NCBI RefSeq assembly: GCF_020524585.1
Contig: NZ_JAIVLK010000007.1
Location: forward strand, 290,907 to 354,906
Length of the DNA stretch: 64,000 nucleotides
Reading direction: 5' to 3'
Origin: Celeribacter naphthalenivorans
Lineage (GTDB): Bacteria > Pseudomonadota > Alphaproteobacteria > Rhodobacterales > Rhodobacteraceae
A program made the translations under genes and the position numbers. The notes beneath the pieces were generated by a model that worked only from the letters and a program-made list of their open reading frames with translations, was not told where the DNA came from and did no database searches. Every line of letters starts with the position of its first letter. Position 1 is the first letter of the stretch. Of this stretch, positions 54,228 through 63,475 are shown piece by piece.

Positions 54228-54836
54228 TTGATGCACACAACAATCGAGGCGTATGAGGTGTCAGTTATTTCCCATTCCTGCGCCGCACAAGTCGCGTATC
54301 AGGACCTGAAGCGTCTGCACCTTGATGAGGCCGCCTCTGAAATCGTTGGCTCCATCGAGGAGCGCCGACGTGGTGGGCGTGCGTTTCGACAGCGAAGACC
54401 TAGCGCGGACGGGCGACATCGATTTCGCCGGTTTCGAGAGTCTTTCCGTTGCGCTTGATGATGAGGTCGAAGTACAGCCGGATACAATCCTGCGGGTTTT
54501 GAAATTCGACGCTGTTCCGGATGTTGGGACACATCAGGTCTGACGTTGGCGGCACGTGGTGTCAGCGCACAAGGGTTCAACTATCTGATTGCAGAACCGA
54601 TCCCCGCGATTGCGTTGTATTGATCAGGTGTGTTGGTGCAATTTCCGCGATCTGAGCAGTTTACGGTACACAAGCTGATCGTGGCAGATCGTCGCCGCGG
54701 CGGTCAGGATCATGTCAAGTCCCGCAAGGACCGTGCGCAGGCCGCGTTCCTGATCGAGGTGCTGGCCACCGACCGTCCGGATAATCTCGCCGAGGCTTAT
54801 GAAGACGCGCTGTCCCAAGGCCCGTGTGTCTGACGT
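54228..54836 (+). pseudogene. Decayed GSU2403-family nucleotidyltransferase gene
   Basis: Pieces of one protein family appear in several frames. AYQDLKRLHLDEAASEIVGS with EERRRGG lies near 54285-54380, GVRFDSEDLARTGDIDFAGF near 54378-54437, FNYLIAEPIPAIALY near 54573-54620, then a stop, then VHKLIVADRRRG and KSRKDRAQAAFLIEVLATDR near 54666-54775. The order matches GSU2403-type nucleotidyltransferases, but internal deletions, a frameshift and stop codons remove function. The family call is from memory of its motifs. Confidence 0.6.
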
Positions 54837-54855
54837 CAGCACCAACGGGACAGTT

Positions 54856-55137
54856 TAGGGCGATTGCATCGAAACTTCGGGCCAAAGGGGCGGGGGATGC
54901 GGTGGCCCCTGCGGTGCTTCCGCTGCCGGATCGTGCCGCGCGGCGGCTCTGCGATCTCATCGGCACCGGGCCGCGCAGTCCGCGACGTGGGGCGCCCTAT
55001 ACATTCGTCACGACGGAACAGTTTCTGGTCGCATTCGGCTTTGAGAGCCTGCAAGACCTGCCGGATCGTGAACAGTTGCAGGATTCCGGGCTGGAGAAGT
55101 CTTGAAATGGGCTTGGTGCGTCAGCGCATATCGGGTC
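54856..55137 (+). pseudogene. Internally deleted second copy of DUF1403-scpB
   Basis: This segment is nearly identical to two parts of 31.8-32.6 kb. Bases 54857-54956 match 31788-31910 with a further gap of about 30 bases, and 54957-55137 match 32426-32606. The join occurs at a shared ATC, so roughly 515 bases (31911-32425 in the intact copy) are missing. It fuses the DUF1403 C-terminus in frame to the ScpB C-terminus (ARRLCDLIGTGPRSPRRGAP). Homology stops at GGGTC in both copies. It is not expected to be functional. Confidence 0.85.
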
Positions 55138-55255
55138 TGCCATATTGGCAGGGGGCGCTGTCTTGAAAAGTTTTCAAGCTGCACATAAATGGGGCGAAGG
55201 AAGCGGTGATATGAGGCAACTCGCGTCGCTTTCTACCTCCCTGTTGGACTTAAGG

Positions 55256-55280
55256 CCGAGCTTTGCTCGGTCTTTTTTTT
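55256..55280 (+). terminator. Intrinsic terminator in the pseudogene block
   Basis: CCGAGC-ttt-GCTCGG (6-base stem, triloop) is followed by TC and eight T residues. It is a good rho-independent terminator although no intact gene precedes it. It may be left from a lost operon. About 160 further bases to 55441 hold nothing recognisable. Confidence 0.75.
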
Positions 55281-55441
55281 GGAAAAGTGCTCTGCCAAAA
55301 TCGGCAACATGTCTGGGTTCGGTGCTGTAACGCCGAGACGAAACATTATAGAGACTATGGGCAAGCGATCCCGGAGAGACAGTCGCATGCCAATCTCCAA
55401 AGACCCGATATGTGTTTATCGTGCCTGCTTTACTGTGCGGC

Positions 55442-55755
55442 TCATTGCAGCCCGAGCGCATAAGCCCCGGCAGCGCTCACCAGCGCCCCCACCAGGACCG
55501 TCAGCGCAAGGATCGTCCAGCTGATCCAATCCACGCCCAGAATGAAGAAGTTGTCATTCCAGATGCCCCAGACTGGAATGGAGGGACGCCACAGGTGAAC
55601 TTCGGAAAAGGCCGCGCCAACCAGCAGGCCGTTGATCATCGTCGCAACGCCTACGCCTTTGCCGCGCCACAAAAGCGCCAACGCGATCAGGCTCGGCACA
55701 TAGACGGACACATTCACCAGCCAAAGCTGCGCCTGATCGTATAGCACCAGTTCGC
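55442..55755 (-). pseudogene. 5'-truncated membrane protein gene
   Basis: The minus strand reads about 104 residues of a polytopic membrane protein ending AGAYALGLQ, with three hydrophobic segments: WLVNVSVYVPSLIALALLW, GVATMINGLLVGAAFSEVHL and ISWTILALTVLVGALVSAAG. Upstream of about 55755 the frame runs into antisense IS30 sequence, so the true N-terminus is lost; the open frame to 55840 is partly artefact. I do not recognise the family. Confidence 0.55.
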
Positions 55756-55766
55756 GGCCTGCCGAA

Positions 55767-55893
55767 CGTGATCGCTGTTGTGCACTCACTGAACACGCGC
55801 CCGCGAAAAACGTTGGGTTGGCAAACACGAGCAGAAGCACTCGACCGGCTGCTTAAACAGGATATAACCAAAGGTGTCGGGGCGACCGATTGA
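55767..55893 (+). mobile_element. IS30-family transposase remnant (3' end)
   Basis: The plus strand encodes IAVVHSLNTRPRKTLGWQTR then AEALDRLLKQDITKG and a TGA at 55891-55893. The LN(N/T)RPRKTLGWxTPAE motif close to the C-terminus is typical of IS30 transposases. Only the last 40 or so residues remain; terminal inverted repeats could not be assigned. It truncates the membrane protein gene on its left. Confidence 0.75.
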
Positions 55894-56037
55894 AACCGCC
55901 CTTTACACTTTCGCCTCTCGTCAAAATAAGGCCTATGCCTCGACCGGCGTGCGCAACAAGCGATAGAAGAATAGAAGATCCTCGGATAGTATCGCGATTG
56001 ACCGCTAAAATAGCCTTTGGTTCTCAGAGAGATGCGA

Positions 56038-56808
56038 ATGAGCAAACCTACCAAACCTGCCAATAGTCAGACCTTGCTTCGCGGCCTTTCTGTTCTTGAA
56101 TGTGTGGCTCATATGCCGCGCAGCATTCCAGAGATTGCCGAAGAAGCAGGTATTTCCTATCAGACCGCACATCGGATTGTCTCTGTTCTCACTGACGTTC
56201 GATATCTGCGACAAGTCGATAGTAGACTGTACGGGTTAGGGCCGAAAGTTGTGGAGTTGGGGTTTGCGGGCTATCAACAAGCCGATGTCACCAAGATCGC
56301 AAAGCCTTGTCTTACAAAACTGGCGCAGGCGACCTCCGACACAGTGCATCTCGCCAGATTAGAGGATGGTGAGGTGATCTATCTGGACAAGTTGCAAAGC
56401 CGCCGCCCGATCGAGATCACATCGCGGATCGGAGGCAGAAAACCTGCCGTTTCAACGGGGGTTGGCAAGGCCTTGTTGCTGGACACTCCCGAAGAAGAGT
56501 TGCGGCAGCTGTTCAAGAGAGACCGCCACCTTATGAAGGTTAAGACATCTGAGGTCGAATGGTTCGAGCGGATGCGGGTCTATCAAGATGGTGGATATGC
56601 TTATGACCTTGGCGAGGACGAACACCAGATCCGTTGCGTTGCCGCGCCCCTGAGGGACGCGACTGGGCGTATTGTCGCTGCGATCAGTGTGTCTTCGACA
56701 TTGGAATATATGCAGCAAGATCGCATGGAGGCCTTGATCCCGGTGGTCAAGTCCACGGCCGCCGAAATCAGCCGTGGACTTGGTTTTGTGGACATCAGGG
56801 ACGTTTAA
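56038..56808 (+). CDS. IclR family transcriptional regulator
   Basis: A 256-residue IclR protein: LLRGLSVLECVAHMPRSIPE and IAEEAGISYQTAHRIVSVLT form the winged helix-turn-helix. The effector domain has PAVSTGVGKALLLDTPEEEL and GYAYDLGEDEHQIRCVAAPL. The ATG at 56038 has AGAGAG seven bases upstream. It is convergent with the GlcD-type gene, their stop codons overlapping, and probably regulates the oxidase and TRAP/aldolase operon. Confidence 0.9.
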   Translation: MSKPTKPANSQTLLRGLSVLECVAHMPRSIPEIAEEAGISYQTAHRIVSVLTDVRYLRQVDSRLYGLGPKVVELGFAGYQQADVTKIAKPCLTKLAQATSDTVHLARLEDGEVIYLDKLQSRRPIEITSRIGGRKPAVSTGVGKALLLDTPEEELRQLFKRDRHLMKVKTSEVEWFERMRVYQDGGYAYDLGEDEHQIRCVAAPLRDATGRIVAAISVSSTLEYMQQDRMEALIPVVKSTAAEISRGLGFVDIRDV

Positions 56809-58214
56809 AGCACCTTGCCGGGGTTGAGGATGCCTTTGGGATCAAGGGTTTGCTTCAACTCGCGCAGTAGGGTCAGTTCCTCATCGCTGCGGCTGTATTT
56901 AAGCCAAGGTTTCTTGTGCAGCCCGATGCCATGCTCGGCGGAGACACTGCCGGAAAAGTTTCGAACAATTTCGTACACGAGGGACTCGATCCGGTGTTCG
57001 ACATTTGGATCCGCAGGCAAGGGCCCCGTGACGAGGTGAATGTTGCTGTCACCGATGTGTCCGAAGAAAAAGCGGTTCATCTCCGGGAAGTCGGTCTCAA
57101 GTGCTGCGCGCATGTGTGCGACACACTCACCGATTTTTGCAATGGGCACGGAAACGTCGAAATTGATCGTCGGGCGAGTGGTCATCAAAAGTTCGGTCAC
57201 GCCGTCGCGCAAGGCCCAGAGATCAAGCGCGTCTTTTTGCGATTGTGCCAGAGCTGCATCGAGCACCCAGCCTTGCTCCATCGCCTCAGCGAGCATGTCG
57301 TGAAACAGATCGTTTTCCTTTTCCGGATCAGGCCCTTGCATGTCGATGAGGACGTAAAGCGGTGCCTTGGATTCAAGCGGGGCACGTAATCCTGTCACAT
57401 CGAGCACTGCATCGAAATAATCTGCCCACATCACTTCGAAGGCGCTAACGCGGTCGGAGAGCACGCGTCGAGCGTGTCCCAAAAGAGCAAGAGCAGAGTC
57501 AAAATCGGGAAGGGCGACCAGAGCTGTATTCGCACCGGCAATCCCCGGATGCAGTTTCAACACGGCCCGTGTGATGACCCCAAGCGTGCCTTCGCTGCCA
57601 ATGAACAGGGGTTTCATGTCCAGTGCGGCGTTGTTCTTTGGCATCCGGTTGAGCATCGATAGGATACGCCCGTCCGCAAGCACCACCTCGAGCCCCAGCA
57701 CCAAATCGCGGGCCATACCGTAGCGAATGACACGATTGCCTCCCGCATTTGTCGAGATATTGCCCCCGATCTGGCAGGACCCACGCGGACCGAGGTCGAG
57801 GCCGAACATCATTCCCTCCGCCTCGGCAGCCTCCTGAATGGTTTGCAAGGGCGTTCCGGCAAGAACCGTCGCCGTGGCGGAGGCGGTGTCGATCTCTTCA
57901 ATGCCACTCATGCGTGCAAGTGACAAAAGCAAGGCCCCATCGCTGGCCACCGCACCGCCGGCGAGCCCCGTACGCCCGCCCTGAGGCACAACCGGGATGC
58001 TGTGGCGATTGCACAGTGACAAAACCTCGGAGACCTCTTGAGTGCTGCGCGGCAGGGCGAGGCCGATCGGTTTCCCGGGAAGCTCTGTGCTCCAGTCCTT
58101 GATGTCCGTTTCCGAGACATCTGCGCCGCATATGAGGTCGTTTGGAGAGAGGCACTGAGCCAAGGCTTCCCAGAAGGCCTCTGTATCCTGTTTTTCCAGA
58201 ATTTGTGTCTGCAT
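56805..58214 (-). CDS. FAD-binding oxidoreductase, GlcD/D-2-hydroxyacid dehydrogenase type
   Basis: A 469-residue flavoprotein. The FAD-binding type 4 domain shows SIPVVPQGGRTGLAGGAVAS (about residues 73-92), LGPRGSCQIGGNISTNAGGN, VIRYGMARDLVLGLEVVLAD and FIGSEGTLGVITRAVLKLHP. The C-terminal lid has FFFGHIGDSNIHLV and VSAEHGIGLHKKPWL. It oxidises a 2-hydroxy acid to the 2-oxo acid. It is divergent from the TRAP operon 174 bases away. GGAGGA precedes the ATG at 58214; the longer reading is not needed. Confidence 0.92.
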   Translation of the reverse strand: MQTQILEKQDTEAFWEALAQCLSPNDLICGADVSETDIKDWSTELPGKPIGLALPRSTQEVSEVLSLCNRHSIPVVPQGGRTGLAGGAVASDGALLLSLARMSGIEEIDTASATATVLAGTPLQTIQEAAEAEGMMFGLDLGPRGSCQIGGNISTNAGGNRVIRYGMARDLVLGLEVVLADGRILSMLNRMPKNNAALDMKPLFIGSEGTLGVITRAVLKLHPGIAGANTALVALPDFDSALALLGHARRVLSDRVSAFEVMWADYFDAVLDVTGLRAPLESKAPLYVLIDMQGPDPEKENDLFHDMLAEAMEQGWVLDAALAQSQKDALDLWALRDGVTELLMTTRPTINFDVSVPIAKIGECVAHMRAALETDFPEMNRFFFGHIGDSNIHLVTGPLPADPNVEHRIESLVYEIVRNFSGSVSAEHGIGLHKKPWLKYSRSDEELTLLRELKQTLDPKGILNPGKVL

Positions 58215-58387
58215 GTCTTCCTCCTCGAAGCACAAATCTCTCACATATTGAGAGGTCATTTCACTATTTGACATAAGATGATTTGAATCGTTAGAACGTT
58301 CAAGGGAAATGGCAGGGGTGTCCTGTTGTTGCCGGAGGAAACGGGCCCGCAGGAGCGGGCTCGCATGACTGAACCTGGGAGGATTCC

Positions 58388-59401
58388 ATGATTCACTTCA
58401 ACGCGGGCGTAAGCCTGCGCAAAACCGCTATTGCGATTTGCCTTGTGGCGACGTCTTTGGGGGCGACGCAGGCGGTGGCTGAACCTGAGCTGACGATCAA
58501 AGCGGCACATGCCGCATCGGCGACCAACACTGGCCACCTCGCACTTGAGTTTATCGACGAGCAAATGCGTGAAAGAACCGAAGGCCGGATCGGGCTTGAG
58601 ATTTTTCCGAACGGTCAGCTTGGTGGTGAACGCGAATTGATCGAGAGCCTGCAGCTCGGCAATCTGGATATGGCCTTTGTGTCCTCGGCGCCGCTCGGGA
58701 GTTTCAACAAAGAGTATTTCGCGCTCGATATTCCGTTCCTGTTCAAAGACCGCGAAAGCGTCTACCGCGTGCTGGACGGTGAGGTTGGTCAAGGCCTTCT
58801 CGACAGCCTTGAGCGCGTCGGCCTGCATGGCGTCGGCTATTGGGAAAACGGCTTCCGTCAGTTGACCAACAACGTGAAGCCGATCTACACGCCCGCCGAT
58901 CTCGAGGGCATGAAAATGCGCACCATGGAAAACGAGGTGCATATCGCGGCGTGGCGTGAAGAGGGGGCAAACCCGGCGCCGCTGGCGTTTTCTGAGCTGT
59001 TCACCGCACTGCAGCAGGGCACTTTCGATGCACAAGAAGGGCCGATCAACCTCTTCTATGACATGAAGTTCTTCGAAGTGCAGAAATACATCACCAAGAC
59101 GAACCACATCTATTCCCCGTTTGTGGTGCTGATGAACCCGGAAGTGACGGCACGGATGTCGGATGAGGATCGTGCGATTTTCGAAGAGGTTTTCGCGGAG
59201 TCCAAAGCCTATCAACGCAAACTCGCGCAGGAAGCCGACGACAAGGCCGAAGCTGCGATGCCTGAGATTACCTTTGTCGAGCTCACGGCAGAACAGCAGG
59301 CCGAGTTCGCCGGTCGTATGGGGCCTGTCATCGACATGGTGAAAAAGAAAGTCGGTGCGGAGGCGGTGGACCGCATCATGGCCATTGCCAACGGCGAATA
59401 A
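58388..59401 (+). CDS. dctP: TRAP transporter substrate-binding protein DctP
   Basis: A 337-residue periplasmic protein. The signal peptide includes TAIAICLVATSLGATQAVA, with the mature part starting EPELTIKAAHAASATNTGHL. The TRAP motifs ERTEGRIGLEIFPNGQLGGE, LGNLDMAFVSSAPLG and GFRQLTNNVKPIYTPADLEG are present. The Arg in KMRTMENEVHIAAW is the usual carboxylate-binding residue. It delivers an organic acid to DctQM. A hairpin follows at 59410. Confidence 0.93.
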   Translation: MIHFNAGVSLRKTAIAICLVATSLGATQAVAEPELTIKAAHAASATNTGHLALEFIDEQMRERTEGRIGLEIFPNGQLGGERELIESLQLGNLDMAFVSSAPLGSFNKEYFALDIPFLFKDRESVYRVLDGEVGQGLLDSLERVGLHGVGYWENGFRQLTNNVKPIYTPADLEGMKMRTMENEVHIAAWREEGANPAPLAFSELFTALQQGTFDAQEGPINLFYDMKFFEVQKYITKTNHIYSPFVVLMNPEVTARMSDEDRAIFEEVFAESKAYQRKLAQEADDKAEAAMPEITFVELTAEQQAEFAGRMGPVIDMVKKKVGAEAVDRIMAIANGE

Positions 59402-59409
59402 GTCAAATG

Positions 59410-59442
59410 GACGGAGCGCGACACTGTAGCGCGCGCTCCGTC
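59410..59442 (+). terminator. Hairpin between dctP and dctQ
   Basis: GACGGAGCGCG and CGCGCTCCGTC pair perfectly over 11 bases with an 11-base loop, eight bases after the dctP stop. There is no T-run. As with the tctC hairpin, it may reduce read-through so that more binding protein than permease is made. Confidence 0.65.
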
Positions 59443-59473
59443 AGACCGACCTCCTATTGACTGGAGTATCCCC

Positions 59474-59962
59474 TTGAAATTCATCAACGAGAAACTCGAA
59501 GAGACACTTCTGGTCGCTCTTCTTGCCTCAATGACTCTTCTCATCGGACTTCAGGTTTTCATGCGCTATGTGATGGAAGCCTCCCTGACCTGGTCAGAAG
59601 AATTGGCGCGTTATCTGTTCATCTGGGCAACCTACATCGGGGTGAGCTACGGTGTGCGAAAGCAGGCGCATATCCGCGTCACAGCTTTCAGCGATCTGCT
59701 GCCGGATCGTGGCCAGATCGTTGTGCGCATTCTGATCCATCTCGTGTTCGGCCTTTTTGCCGCTCTGGTGATTTGGGAAGGGACGAAGCTCACTGCGAAA
59801 ATCTATGGCTTCGGTCAGACCTCGTCTTCGCTGGGGGTCCCAATGGCCTATGTCTATGCCGCACCGGTGGTGGGTTTTGGTCTCGTGGTGATCCGCCTTA
59901 TTCAACACATCGTGCTCGATATCGCCCGGTTGCGTGGTCGCGCCCCGGAGGCTGACGAATGA
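59474..59962 (+). CDS. dctQ: TRAP transporter small permease DctQ (TTG start)
   Basis: A 162-residue protein with four membrane segments: LLVALLASMTLLIGLQVFMR, an amphipathic and second region SWSEELARYLFIWATYIGVS (TWSEE motif of DctQ), IVVRILIHLVFGLFAALVIW, and YVYAAPVVGFGLVVIRLIQH. The initiation codon appears to be TTG at 59474, seven bases after GGAG; no in-frame ATG near it keeps helix 1. It overlaps dctM by 4 bases. Confidence 0.88.
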   Translation: MKFINEKLEETLLVALLASMTLLIGLQVFMRYVMEASLTWSEELARYLFIWATYIGVSYGVRKQAHIRVTAFSDLLPDRGQIVVRILIHLVFGLFAALVIWEGTKLTAKIYGFGQTSSSLGVPMAYVYAAPVVGFGLVVIRLIQHIVLDIARLRGRAPEADE

Positions 59963-61242
59963 TTTCCGCTCTGCTCTTTATTCCGTTCCTCGTCATGCTT
60001 CTGGTGTCGGTGCCGATCGGCATCGCCTTGGGGCTGGCTTCGACGCTGGCGCTGTTGGTCAGTGGCAAGGTGAGTTCGAGCTATATCGCACAGGGGCTTG
60101 TCACCTCGATTGACAGCTTTCCTCTGATGGCGGTGCCCTTCTTTGTGCTCGCGGGCGATCTCATGGGGCACGGTGGCCTGTCCAAACGGCTTTTGAAGGT
60201 CGGGCTTGTGCTCTTCGGGCGCTATTCCGGTGGCTTGGCGATCATCGCTGTTGTCACCTGTATGTTCTTTGCCGCGATCTCCGGTTCCGGTCCGGCCACC
60301 GTGGCCGCTGTTGGCGCGATCCTGATGCCTGCGATGGCCAAAGGGGGCTATCGCCCGCCCTTCACTGGCGGGCTTATCGCCTCTGCGGGGAGCCTTGGGG
60401 TGATCATCCCGCCGTCGATCCCGATGGTGATCTATGCCACGTCGGCCAATGTCTCCGTGACCAAAATGTTCATGGCCGGTGTCGTGCCGGGAGCTTTGAT
60501 CGGGATTGCTCTAATCGTATATGCATGGTTCCAAGCGCGCCGCGAAGGCATCGAACGCAGCGCGGAACGCCATAGCTTCAAGGACATCGTCGTCACCATC
60601 TGGGAGGCGAAATGGGCTCTCATGGTCCCCGTCCTGATCTTAGGCGGTATCTATGGCGGCGTCTTCACGCCCACAGAGGCCTCCGCGATCGGCGTGATCT
60701 ATGGCCTCATCGTTGGTCTTTTCGTCTATCGCGAATTGAAATTCTCGGACCTGCATCACATTTTTGCGTCCTCGGCGCTCACCTCGGCCACGATCATGCT
60801 GATCGTCGGGGCCGCCACGATCTTTGGGCGCGTTTTGGCGATCGAGCGCATCCCGGTGATGATGGCGGACTATATCACGCAACTGGTGAGCAACCCGCTG
60901 ATGATCCTCATCCTGATCAACCTGCTGTTGCTGGTGGTGGGCACATTCATGGAGACGCTCGCCGCGATCATCATCCTCACCCCAATCCTGTTGCCGGTCG
61001 CCGCCGCGTCTGGGGTGGATCCTGTTCACTTCGGCATCGTTATGATTGCCAACCTCGCGATCGGCATGGTGACACCGCCTGTGGGTGTAAACCTCTTCGT
61101 CGCGTCGCGTGTGGGCAATATCCCGTTGGAAAGATTGATGCGCTCCGCTGCGCCTTTCCTCGTGGTGATGCTCCTGATCCTCGCGTTGATTACCTATGTG
61201 CCCGCTCTGTCTCTCGGCCTGCCGGCCCTCTTCGGAATGTAA
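59959..61242 (+). CDS. dctM: TRAP transporter large permease DctM
   Basis: A 427-residue polytopic protein of usual DctM length. It has the family segments VTCMFFAAISGSGPATVAAV and GGLIASAGSLGVIIPPSIPM, and in the second repeat GTFMETLAAIIILTPILLPV and IGMVTPPVGVNLFVASRVGN. It forms the Na+-coupled transmembrane carrier with DctQ. It is followed 18 bases later by the acetaldehyde dehydrogenase gene, so uptake and catabolism are co-expressed. Confidence 0.94.
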   Translation: MISALLFIPFLVMLLVSVPIGIALGLASTLALLVSGKVSSSYIAQGLVTSIDSFPLMAVPFFVLAGDLMGHGGLSKRLLKVGLVLFGRYSGGLAIIAVVTCMFFAAISGSGPATVAAVGAILMPAMAKGGYRPPFTGGLIASAGSLGVIIPPSIPMVIYATSANVSVTKMFMAGVVPGALIGIALIVYAWFQARREGIERSAERHSFKDIVVTIWEAKWALMVPVLILGGIYGGVFTPTEASAIGVIYGLIVGLFVYRELKFSDLHHIFASSALTSATIMLIVGAATIFGRVLAIERIPVMMADYITQLVSNPLMILILINLLLLVVGTFMETLAAIIILTPILLPVAAASGVDPVHFGIVMIANLAIGMVTPPVGVNLFVASRVGNIPLERLMRSAAPFLVVMLLILALITYVPALSLGLPALFGM

Positions 61243-61260
61243 ATTTAAAGGAATTGCACG

Positions 61261-62172
61261 ATGACAAAGAAACTGCGTGCCGTGATTATCGGTCCCGGCA
61301 ACATCGGAACGGATCTGTTGATGAAAATGCAGCGTTCCGAATGGGTTGAGCCGGTTTGGATGGTTGGTATTGACCCGACCTCCGAAGGTCTCAAACGCGC
61401 GGCGGCCATGGGGATCAAGACCACGGCCGAAGGCGTGGACGGGATGCTGGACGCTGTAGAGGCTGATGACATCCGCATCGCTTTTGATGCGACCTCAGCC
61501 TATGTCCATGCCGAGAACAGCCGCAAGCTCAATGAGAAAGGCGTTCTCATGGTCGATCTGACACCCGCCGCCATCGGGCCTTACTGTGTGCCGCCGGTCA
61601 ATCTTGCGGAACATGCCGCGAAGCTCGAAATGAACGTCAACATGGTGACCTGTGGCGGTCAGGCGACGATTCCCATGGTCGCCGCCGTCTCGCGCGTTCA
61701 GCCGGTCGCTTATGGCGAGATCGTGGCCTCTGTGGCCTCGCGGTCTATCGGGCCGGGCACGCGCAAAAACATCGACGAGTTCACCCAGACAACCGCCCGC
61801 GCCATCGAAAATGTCGGCGGTGCAAAGAAAGGCAAGGCGATCATCGTTGTGAATCCGGCTGAGCCGCCGCTTCTCATGCGCGATACCATTCATGTTCTGA
61901 CCGAGGACACGCCTGACGAAGCCGCCATCACCGAATCCGTCCAGTCGATGGTCCTGGAAGTTCAGAAATATGTGCCGGGCTACAAGCTTGTGAACGGTCC
62001 GGTGTTCGATGGAAATCGCGTCTCGATCTTTGTCGAGGTCGAGGGGCTTGGGGATTTCCTGCCGAAATATGCGGGCAATCTCGACATTATGACCTCGGCC
62101 GCGCTGCGCACGGCTGAAATGTTCGCACAAGAAATCGCAGGCGGTGACATCGCCCTGCCCAAACGCGCTTGA
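61261..62172 (+). CDS. mhpF: Acetaldehyde dehydrogenase (acylating), MhpF/DmpF family
   Basis: A 303-residue enzyme. The NAD-binding loop [20 protein letters not shown] lies at the N-terminus and the catalytic Cys in [20 protein letters not shown] near residue 130. [20 protein letters not shown] and the C-terminal [20 protein letters not shown] complete the family pattern. It converts acetaldehyde (or a longer aldehyde) with CoA and NAD+ to acyl-CoA, in a channelling complex with the aldolase encoded next. Confidence 0.95.
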   Translation: MTKKLRAVIIGPGNIGTDLLMKMQRSEWVEPVWMVGIDPTSEGLKRAAAMGIKTTAEGVDGMLDAVEADDIRIAFDATSAYVHAENSRKLNEKGVLMVDLTPAAIGPYCVPPVNLAEHAAKLEMNVNMVTCGGQATIPMVAAVSRVQPVAYGEIVASVASRSIGPGTRKNIDEFTQTTARAIENVGGAKKGKAIIVVNPAEPPLLMRDTIHVLTEDTPDEAAITESVQSMVLEVQKYVPGYKLVNGPVFDGNRVSIFVEVEGLGDFLPKYAGNLDIMTSAALRTAEMFAQEIAGGDIALPKRA

Positions 62173-62183
62173 AGGAGGCCAGA

Positions 62184-63209
62184 ATGAGCATCGAAGGCCG
62201 CAACGTCACATTGCACGAAATGAGCCTGCGCGATGGCATGCATGCCAAGCGCCAGCAAATCTCCATCGAGGAGATGATCACCATCGCCAAGGCGCTCGAC
62301 GCCGCAGGGATGCCTTGGATCGAAGTGACCCATGGGGATGGTCTGGGCGGCAACTCCGTCAACTACGGTTTCGCACCGTCCACGGACGACGAATATCTCG
62401 CTGCGGTGATCCCGCATATGAAAAACGCGAAAGTTTCTGCGCTGCTGCTTCCTGGCATCGGCATTCTGGACGATCTCAAACGCGCAATGGATCTCGGGAT
62501 TTCCGGCGTTCGGGTCGCCACGCATTGTACCGAGGCGGATGTCGCCGAACAGCATATCAAATTTGCCGCCCAGACCGATCTCGACACGGTCGGTTTTCTG
62601 ATGATGGCGCATCGCAACAGCCCCGCAGGGTTGGTGGAAGAAGCGCTGAAAATGGAAAGCTATGGCGCCAACTGCATCTATTGCACAGACTCCGCAGGTT
62701 ATATGCTACCCGACGACGTAAGAGCGCGGATCACTGCGCTGCGCGAGGCGCTGTCGCCGGAGACGGAACTCGGATTCCATGGTCACCATAACTTGGGTAT
62801 GGGGATTGCCAATTCGGTCGCCGCCGTCGAATGCGGGGCCAACCGCATCGATGGGGCTGCCGCCGGTCTCGGTGCCGGTGCAGGCAATGCGCCAATGGAG
62901 CTGCTCGTCGCGGTTTTCAACCGTATGGGCGTGCAGACCGGGGTCGACCTGTTCGGTATTATGGATGTCGCCGAAGATCTTGTCGTGCCGATGATGGACC
63001 ATCTTGTCCGGGTAGATCGCAACTCTCTGACCATCGGTTATGCAGGTGTCTACAGCTCCTTCCTGCTCTTCGCGAAGCGGGCGGAGGACCGCTACGGCAT
63101 CCCGGCGCGCGAATTGCTTATGGAATTGGGCAAGCGAGGTATGGTCGGTGGACAGGAAGATATGATCGAAGATCTCGCACTGACCTGGCAGCGCGAGCGT
63201 CGTATGTAA
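62184..63209 (+). CDS. mhpE: 4-hydroxy-2-oxovalerate aldolase, MhpE/DmpG family
   Basis: A 341-residue HMGL-like TIM-barrel aldolase with a C-terminal communication domain. Catalytic residues lie in [16 protein letters not shown] (Arg-Asp and His), and the Mn2+-binding His pair is in [16 protein letters not shown]. It cleaves 4-hydroxy-2-oxovalerate into pyruvate and acetaldehyde, which passes directly to the dehydrogenase. The start at 62184 follows AAGGAGG. It is the last gene of the operon, followed by a hairpin. Confidence 0.95.
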   Translation: MSIEGRNVTLHEMSLRDGMHAKRQQISIEEMITIAKALDAAGMPWIEVTHGDGLGGNSVNYGFAPSTDDEYLAAVIPHMKNAKVSALLLPGIGILDDLKRAMDLGISGVRVATHCTEADVAEQHIKFAAQTDLDTVGFLMMAHRNSPAGLVEEALKMESYGANCIYCTDSAGYMLPDDVRARITALREALSPETELGFHGHHNLGMGIANSVAAVECGANRIDGAAAGLGAGAGNAPMELLVAVFNRMGVQTGVDLFGIMDVAEDLVVPMMDHLVRVDRNSLTIGYAGVYSSFLLFAKRAEDRYGIPARELLMELGKRGMVGGQEDMIEDLALTWQRERRM

Positions 63210-63218
63210 ATAAATGAA

Positions 63219-63245
63219 ATCCCCGGCCTGATGCAGTCCGGGGAT
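63219..63245 (+). terminator. Hairpin after the aldolase gene
   Basis: ATCCCCGG and CCGGGGAT form a perfect 8-base stem with an 11-base loop, 9 bases after the stop. No T-run follows, but its position marks the operon end. Confidence 0.55.
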
Positions 63246-63475
63246 CCACAGGTTGGGAATTGCGGGCCCAGTGGCTGTTGCAAAATTTTGTATGTTCCGA
63301 ACCTCATGTTGGGGAAATGAAGGTGAGTGATTGGCCGAACCTTAGAGGTTCGGGTCGACTTTTACTCATTGAGCGACCCGCGCCGGTTCCCTCTCTGAAT
63401 CGTCATTGCCCATTTCTGTTCAGGATTCTTCTGTTTCGAAAGCCTTATGACAAATGTATCGGATTCGATGCGTAG
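63246..63475. other. Intergenic stretch at the edge of the mobile-element block
   Basis: About 230 bases with no gene. GTGGCTGTTGCAAAATTTTG near 63270 recalls terminal sequences of some insertion elements, but no matching partner end is present in the window, so I do not call an element. Confidence 0.35.

Noticed and set aside
63270..63290. Insertion-sequence terminal repeat (GGCTGTTGCAAAA-like)
   Set aside because: No matching opposite end or target duplication found in the window.
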